A DNA stretch of 64,000 nt, taken from the NCBI GenBank assembly GCA_016931175.1, contig JAFGFH010000006.1:40987-104986 (forward strand), given 5' to 3'. The notes under the pieces are model-generated. The model was not told the origin of the DNA. It saw only the letters and a list, made by a program, of their open reading frames with translations, and made no database searches. Made by a program: the position numbers and the translations under genes. Shown here piece after piece: positions 9,513 through 18,088 of this stretch. The stretch is from Nanobdellota archaeon (GTDB lineage Archaea > Nanobdellota > Nanobdellia > Tiddalikarchaeales > Tiddalikarchaeaceae). Each line of letters starts with the position of its first letter. The first letter of the stretch is position 1.

Positions 9513-9902
9513 AAGAAAAAGGAAGGAAAAGAAAGTTACTGTATGCCGTTTGTTGCTTATTGCTCGTTACTGTTTACTTTCTGCAGTTTTCCTACCTACA
9601 CACACTTCTTATTTTGTAGAAATTAGTAGTCTACCAGGCATATATAAAGGATTCGCTTTAACTGTTAAAACAATCATTTAATAAATTATCATATTGTATT
9701 TATTAATTATATAAATAAACAATTATGGTTTATTTAAAGTTCAAATAGGACATTATCATAGTTGCGGTGTTTTTTACTTTTTTGCCTTTAAACATCAGGC
9801 ATTTAATTAAGCCCCAATCCTTTATAAATGCTGTTTTTAACCGTTAATTTTAAAAAACATGATTTGTTTATGGAATTCATTAAAAATTGAGGTGGGATGC
9901 AA
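9513..9902. other. 390-bp non-coding region with promoter-like and T-run signals
   Basis: The longest gene-free stretch in the window. It begins with a polypurine run after the stop codon. A strong TATA-like CATATATAAAGG is at 9639-9650, and two T-runs are at 9770-9783. These could bound a small RNA of about 110 nt with no meaningful ORF. A second TATA-like TTTATAAAT at 9821-9829 is well placed to drive the histone-fold gene with a leader of about 50 nt. A 5-bp hairpin (GTAGA 9616-9620 / TCTAC 9630-9634) precedes the first TATA. I see no coding gene or tRNA here. Confidence 0.5.
9821..9896 (+). promoter_or_regulatory. TATA box, leader and SD of the mini histone gene
   Basis: TTTATAAAT at 9821-9829 is preceded by a purine-rich AATCC, consistent with a TATA box plus BRE. 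The inferred transcript has a leader of some 50 nt. GAGGTG at 9889-9894 is a near-perfect Shine-Dalgarno site 8 nt before the ATG at 9903, which decides that start over the in-frame ATG at 9897. Most genes in the window lack such a site. Confidence 0.6.
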
Positions 9903-10070
9903 ATGTTGATTGTTAAGAAAGCTGCAAAGGAAGCTGCTAAGAAACTAAACGTAAGATTCCCTGACAGTTCAATTGACGGATTGGACAAGATAGTCATGGA
10001 TATGTTGAAAGCAGCAACTGACAGAGCAAAGAAGAACGGAAGAGTCACACTTAAAGAGTTCGACTTTTAA
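9903..10070 (+). CDS. Mini histone-fold DNA-binding protein (DUF1931/histone-like)
   Basis: A 55-aa protein beginning MLIVKKAAKEAAKKLNV and ending GRVTLKEFDF. The pattern fits a single histone-fold unit: a short helix with basic residues, a central amphipathic helix (GLDKIVMDMLKAATDRAKKN) and the R-x-T loop-strand (GRVT) that contacts DNA in archaeal histones. It is closest in style to the DUF1931/short archaeal histone group and would bind DNA as a dimer. It is preceded by a GAGGTG Shine-Dalgarno at ideal spacing. An ATG at 9897 would add two residues. It stands alone between the long intergenic region and the convergent MIP18-like gene. Confidence 0.8.
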   Translation: MLIVKKAAKEAAKKLNVRFPDSSIDGLDKIVMDMLKAATDRAKKNGRVTLKEFDF

Positions 10071-10089
10071 ACTTATATATTAGATTTTT

Positions 10090-10323
10090 TTATTTTTCTA
10101 TTTTTATTTTTACTTTATTAATGCCTTTAACTGATTTAACAGCTTTTTCAATCTCTGTAATAAAATATGAAATCATAGGGCAATAAGGAGAGGTTGGTTT
10201 GAATAATACTTCTGCACTATCATCCTTTATTGTTATCTTCTTTACCAATCCCAAGTCGTAGATGTTAACTCCTATGTGGGGGTCTATTATTTTTTTCAGT
10301 TTAGTTATTATCTTATTTTTCAT
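10090..10323 (-). CDS. MIP18/DUF59 family Fe-S assembly-like protein
   Basis: A 77-aa single-domain member of the MIP18/PaaD (DUF59) family, linked to Fe-S cluster assembly or delivery. Family hallmarks visible: the early DPHIGVNIYDLGLV segment (residues 14-27) and the CP-containing loop KPTSPYCPM (C48), followed by a helix and a final beta strand. Its ATG overlaps the end of the RqcH gene by 4 nt, so the two are one transcript. The functional link with ribosome quality control is not obvious and may be only positional. Confidence 0.88.
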   Translation of the reverse strand: MKNKIITKLKKIIDPHIGVNIYDLGLVKKITIKDDSAEVLFKPTSPYCPMISYFITEIEKAVKSVKGINKVKIKIEK

Positions 10324-12266
10324 AATCCTATCATTGAATCTCCAGGTATGAAGTGAAGAAACTCTTCACTAGTGAAAGCTCTCTTGTCAAACATTGACAT
10401 TAATCTTTTGCTTACCTTTCCAGGATTAATGCTGCCTGGTGTTAAACTAACACTATTCTCGCACTGCTTGTACATTAATTCAGAAGGTCCTGCTATAACC
10501 TCGCCATTACTCGTGTAACCTATCCTTAACTCAGGCCATAATCCCCTGAAGTATTCCTTCTCTCCTTTTATTATGAACGAGCCGTGAGCAACGTATTCAC
10601 CGCTCGGAGCAGTCTTAGTGACTTGTTCTTTTGAAACAGAGAAGACATCGGTTGGTATGTTCTCCCTCCAAGCCCTGCTGTAAGAAGCGATGAACTGTGC
10701 AGCTTCCTGCTTGTCTTGGTTCTCTGCGTTCTTGCCGTCTTTCAAAATTCCGAAGGGAGAGCCTGCAATACTAGCATGAAATATTAAATCATTATCTTCA
10801 GCAACTTTCTTAACCAATATCTCGTTCTGGGTAGCGTCTTTTCCGCAAACTAATAAGAAGTTATTGCTCGTCTTCAACCACCTATACTTATTATACCATT
10901 TCTCTTCAATTTTCTTCTTCTCAATTATTTTATTAACCTCTTCAACTCCTTTCTCCTCAACGTGATTAATCTTCTCCCTGGTCTGATTAATACTGTCTTC
11001 AGTGCCGTCTATCTTGGCTTTTAATTTCTTGCTCTTCTCAAAGAATTCCTGCGCTAATTCAGTAGCATTAGTTGATAAGCTGACAGTGAACTCTTGCCCT
11101 TCTATTATTAATGTAATTGTTCCATCCTCTTCATTTATTGACTTAATCGATTGTGCTTCAACACTCCCGTTTTCATTATCCTTTTCAACCATTGCCTTTA
11201 TAGTATTCCAATCCACGTTGCTCTTATTGGCTTGTTTAATCTTTGTAATAATAGTATTGATTAAGTCATAGTTTGCAAAGACAAGCTCTCCCAGTTTAGC
11301 CAGCCTCTTGCTTTCTTCTTCCAAGAATTTAAGATTCTCTTCCTGCTGTTCCAGCCTGTTCTCTAACTGGTTAATCTTGTTGTCATAACTCTTCTGCGCA
11401 GCCTCTTCATGCTCTGTTTTCTGAGACTCTGAGTAATAGTAATCGTTTGCTTCGTTATAAGTCTCGAAGAATTTGAACTCACAGTCTTGGTAAGACTTGA
11501 AAGGGAAAGGGCTGAAGTTAATAATGTTTTTTTCTTTTATTATAACGCAAGGCCTTATGTTCATGTAATGCTTTACGCTCTTATACATGAGGAAGAAGAT
11601 TTCAAATAATTTGTCAATCTCTTGGCAGCTCACCAGTCCTGGACTGGCATTCTTATCCAATTCTGCAAGAGTGCATAACTCTTCAGCGTATTTGCCGCCT
11701 AATCCTATGTCAATTGCTAAACTCTTAACTATGGACTCCTTATCGCTTCCTTTTATAACGCGTTTGAACTCAATATTATCTATATATTCTTCATGAAACT
11801 TTGGCGCTGGCAGTTCGTAAGCTTCTCCTGGTCTTATAACTCTGTCTTTTACCTTAATGAATCTTAAAGAGTTAATTATAACGCCTTCTTCATTGCAGAT
11901 AACTATGTTGCCTTTATTGAATAATTCAATAATAATCTTGAAAAATTCCTCTCCTCTCTTAATCTTGAATATTACCACTCTTTCAAAGGAAGGCTGTTCA
12001 ATATCCTGAATTATTGAACCGTTCATGTATTTCCTCATAACCATAGTGAACATGCTGGGTTGTTCAACAACTTCTCTCTTAAAATCAGTTAAGTGAATGC
12101 ACTCGCCTCTCAAGGCTCTTAATACAACCTTGCCGTATTTTGAACTGTAAATCTTTATTAACAATTCGCCTTCAGGAGTGTTGTAAAACTTTTCAATCCT
12201 GGAATTGTTTAACTCTTTCAATTCATTAACGATTACTTTTATGTCAAACCCGGATTGTGGAATCAT
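10320..12266 (-). CDS. rqcH: NFACT-family ribosome quality control protein (RqcH/Rqc2/NEMF homologue)
   Basis: Binds stalled large subunits; bacterial RqcH and eukaryotic Rqc2/NEMF recruit tRNA to elongate the blocked chain. Order: NFACT-N domain (1 to about 270), a coiled-coil (about 285-330), a helical middle, a second coiled-coil (about 405-460), then the NFACT-R domain (from WYNKYRWLKTSNNFLLVCG near 465), which contains the GSPFGILKDG loop. Total 648 aa is normal for archaea. The D-R pair needed for tailing in bacterial RqcH appears here as E95-R96 (QPSFERVVIF), a conservative change. It leads the pair with the MIP18-like gene and diverges from PolB across 41 nt. Confidence 0.92.
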   Translation of the reverse strand: MIPQSGFDIKVIVNELKELNNSRIEKFYNTPEGELLIKIYSSKYGKVVLRALRGECIHLTDFKREVVEQPSMFTMVMRKYMNGSIIQDIEQPSFERVVIFKIKRGEEFFKIIIELFNKGNIVICNEEGVIINSLRFIKVKDRVIRPGEAYELPAPKFHEEYIDNIEFKRVIKGSDKESIVKSLAIDIGLGGKYAEELCTLAELDKNASPGLVSCQEIDKLFEIFFLMYKSVKHYMNIRPCVIIKEKNIINFSPFPFKSYQDCEFKFFETYNEANDYYYSESQKTEHEEAAQKSYDNKINQLENRLEQQEENLKFLEEESKRLAKLGELVFANYDLINTIITKIKQANKSNVDWNTIKAMVEKDNENGSVEAQSIKSINEEDGTITLIIEGQEFTVSLSTNATELAQEFFEKSKKLKAKIDGTEDSINQTREKINHVEEKGVEEVNKIIEKKKIEEKWYNKYRWLKTSNNFLLVCGKDATQNEILVKKVAEDNDLIFHASIAGSPFGILKDGKNAENQDKQEAAQFIASYSRAWRENIPTDVFSVSKEQVTKTAPSGEYVAHGSFIIKGEKEYFRGLWPELRIGYTSNGEVIAGPSELMYKQCENSVSLTPGSINPGKVSKRLMSMFDKRAFTSEEFLHFIPGDSMIGL

Positions 12267-12307
12267 TTACCTAAATTATTAATACTACATACTTTTATAA
12301 TTAACTT

Positions 12308-14770
12308 ATGGTAGAGTTAGAATTTGAGGTTATTAACAGTTCTGCTGAAGAGCACGCCGTCTTATTATACGGCGTTACTAAGGAAGGGTTGAGGGTTATT
12401 GCAAGGGACGAGTCAATGCCTTTATACTTTCTTGTTCTTACTGATGAAACCGTTGACGTTGAGGCTTTAATCTTCCAAATAAACAGTTTAATCGCTAGGG
12501 AGGGCAAGATTGAATGCAGTGTTGTTAAGACTGAAAAAATTGAGCATAAATTGTTAGGCGAGAAGAAAACTTTTCTTAAGGTCTTAGTGAACAATTCCAA
12601 GGCTTTGAATGTTATAAGCAGTATGGTGAAGCGGTTAGAGGGCGTTGTTAGGACTTACGAGAAGGAGGTGAACCATGCCAAGAAGTACTTGTTTGACAAT
12701 AAGATTACTCCTTTAACAAGCGTTTCAGTAAAGGGTGAGAAATTAATTCCTCCTCCCGGCATTGATTACTATATTGAGGTTGAAGAGATAAGTTCTGTTG
12801 AATCTGACAGCGTAAAACATAACATCTTATGCTTTGACATAGAAACATACAACCCTAACGGTGTGAGCGAAGTATCCTCTGACCCTGTAGTTATGATTAG
12901 TTACGCTTCAACAAAAGGAAGCAGGGGAGTATTGACGTGGAAGAAGACTGGCAGAAAATTTGCCAAGGTTTTAAGTAATGAGAAGGAGATGATAAAAGAA
13001 TTTGTTAAAATAATTAATTCAGAAAAACCGTCCTTTTTAGTGTCTTATAATGGTGACAATTTTGACCTGCCTTATTTAAAGGAGAGGGCTAAAATTAATA
13101 AAGCAGTTTTCAAACTAGGATGGGATGGTTCAAGCGTTAAGTTCAAGAATAGGGGAGTGAGGGGTTCTTCAGCAACTATTACCGGCTTGGTTAATATTGA
13201 CTTGTACCCTTTCATTGCTACTAGTATGGGAACTTACTTGAAGACTGACACTTACACTCTTAATGCAGTATGTGAAGAACTGCTTGGAGAGTGCAAGGAA
13301 GACTTTGACATCATGCTTCTAAAAGAGTTTTGGGATAAAGGAGATATTGACAAATTACTGGATTATTCTTTGCGCGATGCTGAAATAACCCTTAAACTCG
13401 CGGACAAGGTTCTTCCGTTATTATTCGAGCTCACGCGCATTGTTGGAGTATTACCAGAGTACGTTTGCAGGAGCGGCTTCTCCAGTATTGTTGAGAATTA
13501 TTTGATGAAGGAGACGAGGTATTTTAACGAGGTTATCCTGCGCAAACCTTCAAGAGAGGAATTAACATTGCGTTTCAGGCAGACTTACAAGGGGGGTTTC
13601 GTCTTCGAGCCGGTTCCAGGATTTTACGAGAACATTGCAGTCTTTGACTTCAGAAGCCTTTATCCTAGTATAATAGTTGCTCATAATATTTGCCCGACTA
13701 CTTTGAACGCGAAGGGCAGGGACGTTCACGTAAGCCCTGAAATACTTGTGAATAATCAAGAGGTTAGTTTCAGGTTCGCGAAGAGCCCCAAAGGTTTTAT
13801 TCCAACGCTTATTAAGGACTTGATTGAGCGCAGAGCTAATGTTAAGTCAATACTTAAGAAGATAGATAAGAGTGATGATGATTATAGTATTTTAAGCGCG
13901 AGGCAGAACGCTATTAAGATTCTTGCAAACGCAACTTACGGCTACTTGGGTTTCCCGCAGGCAAGGTGGTATTCCTTGGAGTGCGCTGCGAGCATTACTG
14001 CATGGGGCAGGCAGTATATTAATAATGTTATCAAGCGCGCGGAGATTGCAGGATTAAAAGTGTTATACGGCGACACTGACTCCTGCTTTTTCATATTACC
14101 GAAGCCGGATGTTAATTCAGCGATGGAGTTCGTGGCTAAGGTGAATAAGAACCTGCCTGAAATGATGGAGTTGCAGTTCGAGGGTTTTTTCAAGACAGGA
14201 TTATTCGTGTCCAAGAAAGGGCAGAGTACTGGTGCGAAGAAGAAGTACGCTTTATGCAATGATAGGAATGAATTAACTGTTAAAGGCTTTGAACTAGTGC
14301 GCAGGGATTGGAGTATTATTGCCAAAGAGTTGCAGGAAAATATATTGAAGAAGGTCTTAACTGAGAAGGATTTCAAAGGAGCTTTGAAGTTGTTGCAGGA
14401 AAAGATTAATGATGTTAAGAATAACAAACCGCCTGTTGAAGAATTCGTTATAACCACGAGGATGACTAAGGACGTTAAGAGTTATGACAGCCTCGGACCC
14501 CACGTTAGCGCTGCTATGAAGGCTAAGAAGAACGGCAAGTCAATAACAAGCGGCATGCTGATTAATTACGTAATCGTTAAAGGGAAAGGGAGTATAAGCG
14601 AGCGCAGTTACTTGATTGACGACGTGGTAGAGAAGGGTTTAATTCCTGACAGCGACTATTACATAGAACACCAGTTAATACCAAGCGTTGAAGAAATACT
14701 TAAAGTAGTCGGATTCAAAGAAGAAGACATTATAAAAAAAGAACAGAAGACACTGGAGGGATTCATGTAA
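12308..14770 (+). CDS. polB: Family B DNA-directed DNA polymerase
   Basis: Replicative or repair polymerase of 820 aa in one chain. Proofreading exonuclease motifs: FDIETYNP (about 177), SYNGDNFDLPYL (about 246) and YSLRDAEITLKL (about 352). Polymerase motifs: A DFRSLYPS (about 447), B KILANATYGYLG (about 538) and C YGDTDS (about 588), plus the KKKY segment near 642. The protein ends QKTLEGFM, which matches a PIP-box (QxxLxxFx) for binding the PCNA clamp. All catalytic acids are intact. The stop shares one nucleotide with the ATG of the DUF357 gene (TAATG), so the two are co-transcribed. Confidence 0.97.
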   Translation: MVELEFEVINSSAEEHAVLLYGVTKEGLRVIARDESMPLYFLVLTDETVDVEALIFQINSLIAREGKIECSVVKTEKIEHKLLGEKKTFLKVLVNNSKALNVISSMVKRLEGVVRTYEKEVNHAKKYLFDNKITPLTSVSVKGEKLIPPPGIDYYIEVEEISSVESDSVKHNILCFDIETYNPNGVSEVSSDPVVMISYASTKGSRGVLTWKKTGRKFAKVLSNEKEMIKEFVKIINSEKPSFLVSYNGDNFDLPYLKERAKINKAVFKLGWDGSSVKFKNRGVRGSSATITGLVNIDLYPFIATSMGTYLKTDTYTLNAVCEELLGECKEDFDIMLLKEFWDKGDIDKLLDYSLRDAEITLKLADKVLPLLFELTRIVGVLPEYVCRSGFSSIVENYLMKETRYFNEVILRKPSREELTLRFRQTYKGGFVFEPVPGFYENIAVFDFRSLYPSIIVAHNICPTTLNAKGRDVHVSPEILVNNQEVSFRFAKSPKGFIPTLIKDLIERRANVKSILKKIDKSDDDYSILSARQNAIKILANATYGYLGFPQARWYSLECAASITAWGRQYINNVIKRAEIAGLKVLYGDTDSCFFILPKPDVNSAMEFVAKVNKNLPEMMELQFEGFFKTGLFVSKKGQSTGAKKKYALCNDRNELTVKGFELVRRDWSIIAKELQENILKKVLTEKDFKGALKLLQEKINDVKNNKPPVEEFVITTRMTKDVKSYDSLGPHVSAAMKAKKNGKSITSGMLINYVIVKGKGSISERSYLIDDVVEKGLIPDSDYYIEHQLIPSVEEILKVVGFKEEDIIKKEQKTLEGFM

Positions 14771-15054
14771 TGGGAGCAAAGCAAGAGTTAAAGGAGCAAA
14801 TCACTAAGCACACCTTAGTTATGAATAATGTCTTCAAGAATATCCGGTTATTAATGAAAGAAGAACAATTCAAGGAGTTGTACAACTTAGCTCTTGCATA
14901 CTTTGAAGACTCAAGGCATTTTTACAACAAGGACTTATATGTGCAGTCCTTCGAAGCATTAATCATATCTTGGGCGTATATTGATGCTGGGCTCAAGCTT
15001 GACGTGTTCGAACTCACAGATGATAAACTAAAGGAATACTTCACTAATGATTAA
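14770..15054 (+). CDS. DUF357 family protein
   Basis: A 94-aa helical archaeal protein of the DUF357 type. The hallmark is a helical hairpin with a Y-x-D-S/A-x-x-F segment (ALAYFEDSRHFYNKDLYVQS) followed by ALIISWAYIDAGLKLDVF, matching the family's YA-x-G/W-x-DAG-x-x-LG pattern. The function of the family is not established. It overlaps the PolB stop by one nucleotide, suggesting a replication or repair connection, and converges with the Nudix gene (11-nt overlap). Confidence 0.85.
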   Translation: MGAKQELKEQITKHTLVMNNVFKNIRLLMKEEQFKELYNLALAYFEDSRHFYNKDLYVQSFEALIISWAYIDAGLKLDVFELTDDKLKEYFTND

Positions 15055-15454
15055 TTAACCTGTTGACTTGTTCTAAGAGTTTCTTCTGCTCCGGGAACTC
15101 TAACAATTTCATTGCAGTCTCGTAATCAACCCATTTGTAGTGGTTGTGCTCGCTGCTGAGCGTTACTAACTCATCGCTCGCCTTTGCCAGAAAGCAGCTC
15201 ACTTCAGCACTAATATAATTAAGGTTTTTCAAGTAATTGTAAGAATAGTTGAAAGGGACAACCTTGATGTCAGTAATGTTCAAACCAGTCTCCTGGTTAA
15301 CTTCTCGCACAGCCGCGTCCATGATGCCCTCACTACTTTCAGCCTCTCCCCTAACAAACTCCCAACCATTCCACCAATTATTCTTATGCAGTATCAAGAA
15401 CTTAACACTATCATAGTTTTTCCTGTAAATTGCGCAGCAAACCTTCTCAACCAT
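15044..15454 (-). CDS. Nudix hydrolase with variant Nudix box
   Basis: Hydrolyses a nucleoside diphosphate linked to another moiety. The Nudix box occupies residues 36-58: G36, E42, R50, E51, E55 and G57 are in place, but the first of the paired glutamates (REUXEEXGU) is Q54. E51 and E55 remain, so activity is still plausible. The ATG at 15454 (MVEKVCCAIY) is preferred over an upstream ATG at 15502, because the latter would overlap the divergent PolX start and adds residues outside the fold. Resulting length is 136 aa. It resembles the Ap4A/dinucleotide-type small Nudix enzymes, but the substrate is unknown. Confidence 0.88.
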   Translation of the reverse strand: MVEKVCCAIYRKNYDSVKFLILHKNNWWNGWEFVRGEAESSEGIMDAAVREVNQETGLNITDIKVVPFNYSYNYLKNLNYISAEVSCFLAKASDELVTLSSEHNHYKWVDYETAMKLLEFPEQKKLLEQVNRLINH

Positions 15455-15490
15455 TAAATTTAATATTATCCGCTTAATAATATAAGATTT

Positions 15491-17167
15491 GTGAACAACC
15501 ACGAAGTGGCAAGAATATTATACAATATCAGTGTTATTCTTGACGTTAAAGGAGAGGACCGTTTCAAGGCAGTGGCTTACAGGAGAGCCTCGCGTTTTGT
15601 TGACTCAATGGAGCAGGATATTAACACTGTTGAAGACTTGGACGCTTTGCCTACAATAGGAGAAGGCATTGAGAAGAAGATTAAAGACATGCTTAAGACA
15701 GGCAAATCATCTTATTACGAGAAGCTCAAAAAATCTTTGCCAATTAATTTCGAGGACTTAATATCAATACCAGGAGTTGGACCTAAGACAATAGCCAAAT
15801 TGTACAAGAAGCTTGGAATAAAGAATAGAAAGGAATTATTAGAAGCTGCCAAGAATAAGAAAATAAGGAAGATTGAAGGGCTTGGTTCAGTGATCGAGCA
15901 GAACATTAAAGAGAACATAGGCTTCCAGAAAAAAAGCAGCTCGAGAAGGTTATTAATAGAAGGAGTGCAGGCAAGCGAGGAGATAATAAATGAGTTGAAG
16001 ATGAGCAAACTCGTTGAGAACGTAAGCGTAGCGGGAAGCGTAAGAAGAATGAAAGACACGATAGGAGATATTGACATCATATGCACAAGCAACCACGCTG
16101 ATAAACTAATGGATTACTTCACAAACATGTTAACTGTTAAGAAAGTAATTGCTGAAGGAGAAACCAAGTCCAGCATTAAATTATACAATAATCTGCAAGT
16201 GGACCTTCGCGTAGTAAAGCCTGACGAGTACGGCAGCGCCTTACAGCACTTCACAGGAAGCAAAGACCATAATATAGTCCTCAGGAAACTAGCAATCAAG
16301 AAAGGATTAAAGATTAACGAGTACGGAACCTTTAAAGGAGAAAAGAGAGTTGTCGGACAGACTGAGGAAAGCGTTTACAAAGCATTAAACATGCAGTATA
16401 TTCCGCCGGAGTTAAGAGAGAACAAGGGAGAGATAGAGCTTGCTTTGAAGAATAAGATTCCAAAACTGGTTGAACTAAAAAACATTCAAGGCGAGTTCCA
16501 CGTTCACTCGAAATGGAGCGACGGCTTGAACAGTATAAAAGAAATCGCTGACTATTGCAGGAAAAAGATGAAATACTCCTTTATCGGCATCGCAGACCAT
16601 ACAGGTTCATTACAAATCGCTAACGCTTTAAATATTAGAAATATAAAAAAGAGAACGGTTGAGATAAGAGAGTTGAACAAGGCTTACAAAGACTTCAAAG
16701 TGCTTAACTGCGCTGAAGCGAATATTAAAACAAGCGGCAGACTCGACTTACCTGATGACGTGCTTTCAAAATTCGACTTCGTGATAGCTTCAATCCATCA
16801 TGGTTTCACGCTCAGCAAGCAGGAGATGACTGAGCGTTTGCTGAAGGTATTAGACAACCCGTATGTTAAAGCTTTAGGCCATCCCACTGGCAGGAAACTA
16901 TTAAGAAGACAAGGTTACGAGTACGATTACGAGAAAATCTTCAGGAAAGCAGCGGAGAAGAACATATTTTTAGAGATTGACTCCTTCCCTGACAGGATGG
17001 ACTTGAACGATGAACTTTCAAGATTGGCAAAGGATTGCGGCGTCAAGTTCATAATCAGCACTGACGCTCACAGCTTAGCACACTTAGACTATATACAGTA
17101 TGGTGTTGGAGTAGCGAGGCGCGCAGGACTAACAAAGAAAGACGTGTTCAACACTAAGCGTTTCTAG
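15491..17167 (+). CDS. polX: Family X DNA polymerase with PHP domain
   Basis: Gap-filling repair polymerase. N-terminal helix-hairpin-helix elements (LPTIGEGIEKKIKD, ISIPGVGPKTIAKLYKKLG) bind DNA. The polymerase site is GSVRRMKDTIGDIDI, with a later catalytic D in LQVDLRVV; HFTGSKDHNIVLR and NEYG follow. The PHP phosphoesterase domain occupies about residues 325-558: FHVHSKWSDG, GIADHT, EANI, HP-TG and STDAHS carry the metal-binding His, Asp and Glu residues. Length 558 aa matches PolX-PHP proteins, which in bacteria have 3'-5' exonuclease activity. Start is GTG, with a TATA-like AATAATATAAG just upstream. The 3' end overlaps the next minus-strand gene by 14 nt. Confidence 0.94.
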   Translation: MNNHEVARILYNISVILDVKGEDRFKAVAYRRASRFVDSMEQDINTVEDLDALPTIGEGIEKKIKDMLKTGKSSYYEKLKKSLPINFEDLISIPGVGPKTIAKLYKKLGIKNRKELLEAAKNKKIRKIEGLGSVIEQNIKENIGFQKKSSSRRLLIEGVQASEEIINELKMSKLVENVSVAGSVRRMKDTIGDIDIICTSNHADKLMDYFTNMLTVKKVIAEGETKSSIKLYNNLQVDLRVVKPDEYGSALQHFTGSKDHNIVLRKLAIKKGLKINEYGTFKGEKRVVGQTEESVYKALNMQYIPPELRENKGEIELALKNKIPKLVELKNIQGEFHVHSKWSDGLNSIKEIADYCRKKMKYSFIGIADHTGSLQIANALNIRNIKKRTVEIRELNKAYKDFKVLNCAEANIKTSGRLDLPDDVLSKFDFVIASIHHGFTLSKQEMTERLLKVLDNPYVKALGHPTGRKLLRRQGYEYDYEKIFRKAAEKNIFLEIDSFPDRMDLNDELSRLAKDCGVKFIISTDAHSLAHLDYIQYGVGVARRAGLTKKDVFNTKRF

Positions 17168-18008
17168 CTTCCTTAATTAAGAAGTCCCTTGCCTTTATCT
17201 GGTTAGGAGTTAACAATACACGCATCCCATCGTTCAAGTCTGCAGGAGCTATCTTCTTAAAACCAGTAACGTCCCTTACCAAGACTTCAGGAGTGTTTCC
17301 TAATACTGAAATAGTATGATTTTTTGTAGTATTATTAATGTCTTTTAACAGCCAAGTGCTTGGAGGCAAAACGTTAAGTTCAGCATCAGGCAAAGAACTG
17401 TAACTATCATTGCATTCACCTAAATAGATTAAGTTATTTCCTTCAAAGACGTACCTTTTATCATCAAAGCTTCTCGCAGTTAACTTATACCTGGTATTAT
17501 CAAAAGGGTTTCTTTCAATAACACTCGAGTCTTCATATTCTTGCAGCAAATCATCAAGCTTGCCAATAACCTTCTCCTTGTCCTTGAAGGTTTGAACATT
17601 TAACTCTTCAAGAATTTCATCACGCGTAACGCCGTTAGTTAAGTTAGCGCTTATAGCTACAAGAACCTTGTCTTCCTCTCTTTCAAACTTTTTAACCTTG
17701 ACAATATTATTATTAACGTAAGCAAGTGATTCTAAACTGTTCTCGTCAAATGTTTCGTTATACTCATCAGGGCTTAAGTAAACAGTATCAGCAGGGAGGC
17801 CGGCGTTGTGATTATTATCCAGTGTTAAAAGATTATTATATGTAGAGTTAGCCTTATACCAGTAAGTCTTCTCTCCTAATTTCTCTCCCATATAATTAAC
17901 AGTGCCTATTATCCCAGCACTTAACAGTAATGGAGGGAAGAAGATTCCTGCAACTAATGAGATTAAAGTAGATGCTATCTTAGCCTTATTCTTTAATGAA
18001 CCTGTCAT
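17154..18008 (-). CDS. Membrane-anchored protein of unknown function
   Basis: A 284-aa protein with a hydrophobic N-terminus (two segments in about residues 10-40, including LISLVAGIFFPPLLLSAGIIG) and a long hydrophilic remainder with several N-x-S/T sites. A segment around residues 125-170 (TRDEILEELNVQTFKDKEKVIGKLDDLLQEYEDSSVIER) is helical and looks winged-helix-like, followed by beta-rich sequence. I do not recognise a family. It is monocistronic, convergent with PolX and divergent from the CARDB protein operon. Confidence 0.7.
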   Translation of the reverse strand: MTGSLKNKAKIASTLISLVAGIFFPPLLLSAGIIGTVNYMGEKLGEKTYWYKANSTYNNLLTLDNNHNAGLPADTVYLSPDEYNETFDENSLESLAYVNNNIVKVKKFEREEDKVLVAISANLTNGVTRDEILEELNVQTFKDKEKVIGKLDDLLQEYEDSSVIERNPFDNTRYKLTARSFDDKRYVFEGNNLIYLGECNDSYSSLPDAELNVLPPSTWLLKDINNTTKNHTISVLGNTPEVLVRDVTGFKKIAPADLNDGMRVLLTPNQIKARDFLIKEARNA

Positions 18009-18088
18009 AACGTGTTATTAGAACGAGATTTTTGTTTTTAAAAAGATTTTCATAAGAGTTAAAAAGCTTTAATACCACTTTTTTAGTT

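Noticed and set aside
9616..9634. On the minus strand this reads like part of a Cas12a-type repeat
   Set aside because: Only one copy exists, with no array, spacers or cas genes in the window; a 5-bp hairpin can arise by chance in AT-rich DNA.
13942..14457. 171-codon open frame antisense to the PolB catalytic region
   Set aside because: It mirrors the highly conserved polymerase motifs on the other strand and has no independent features.
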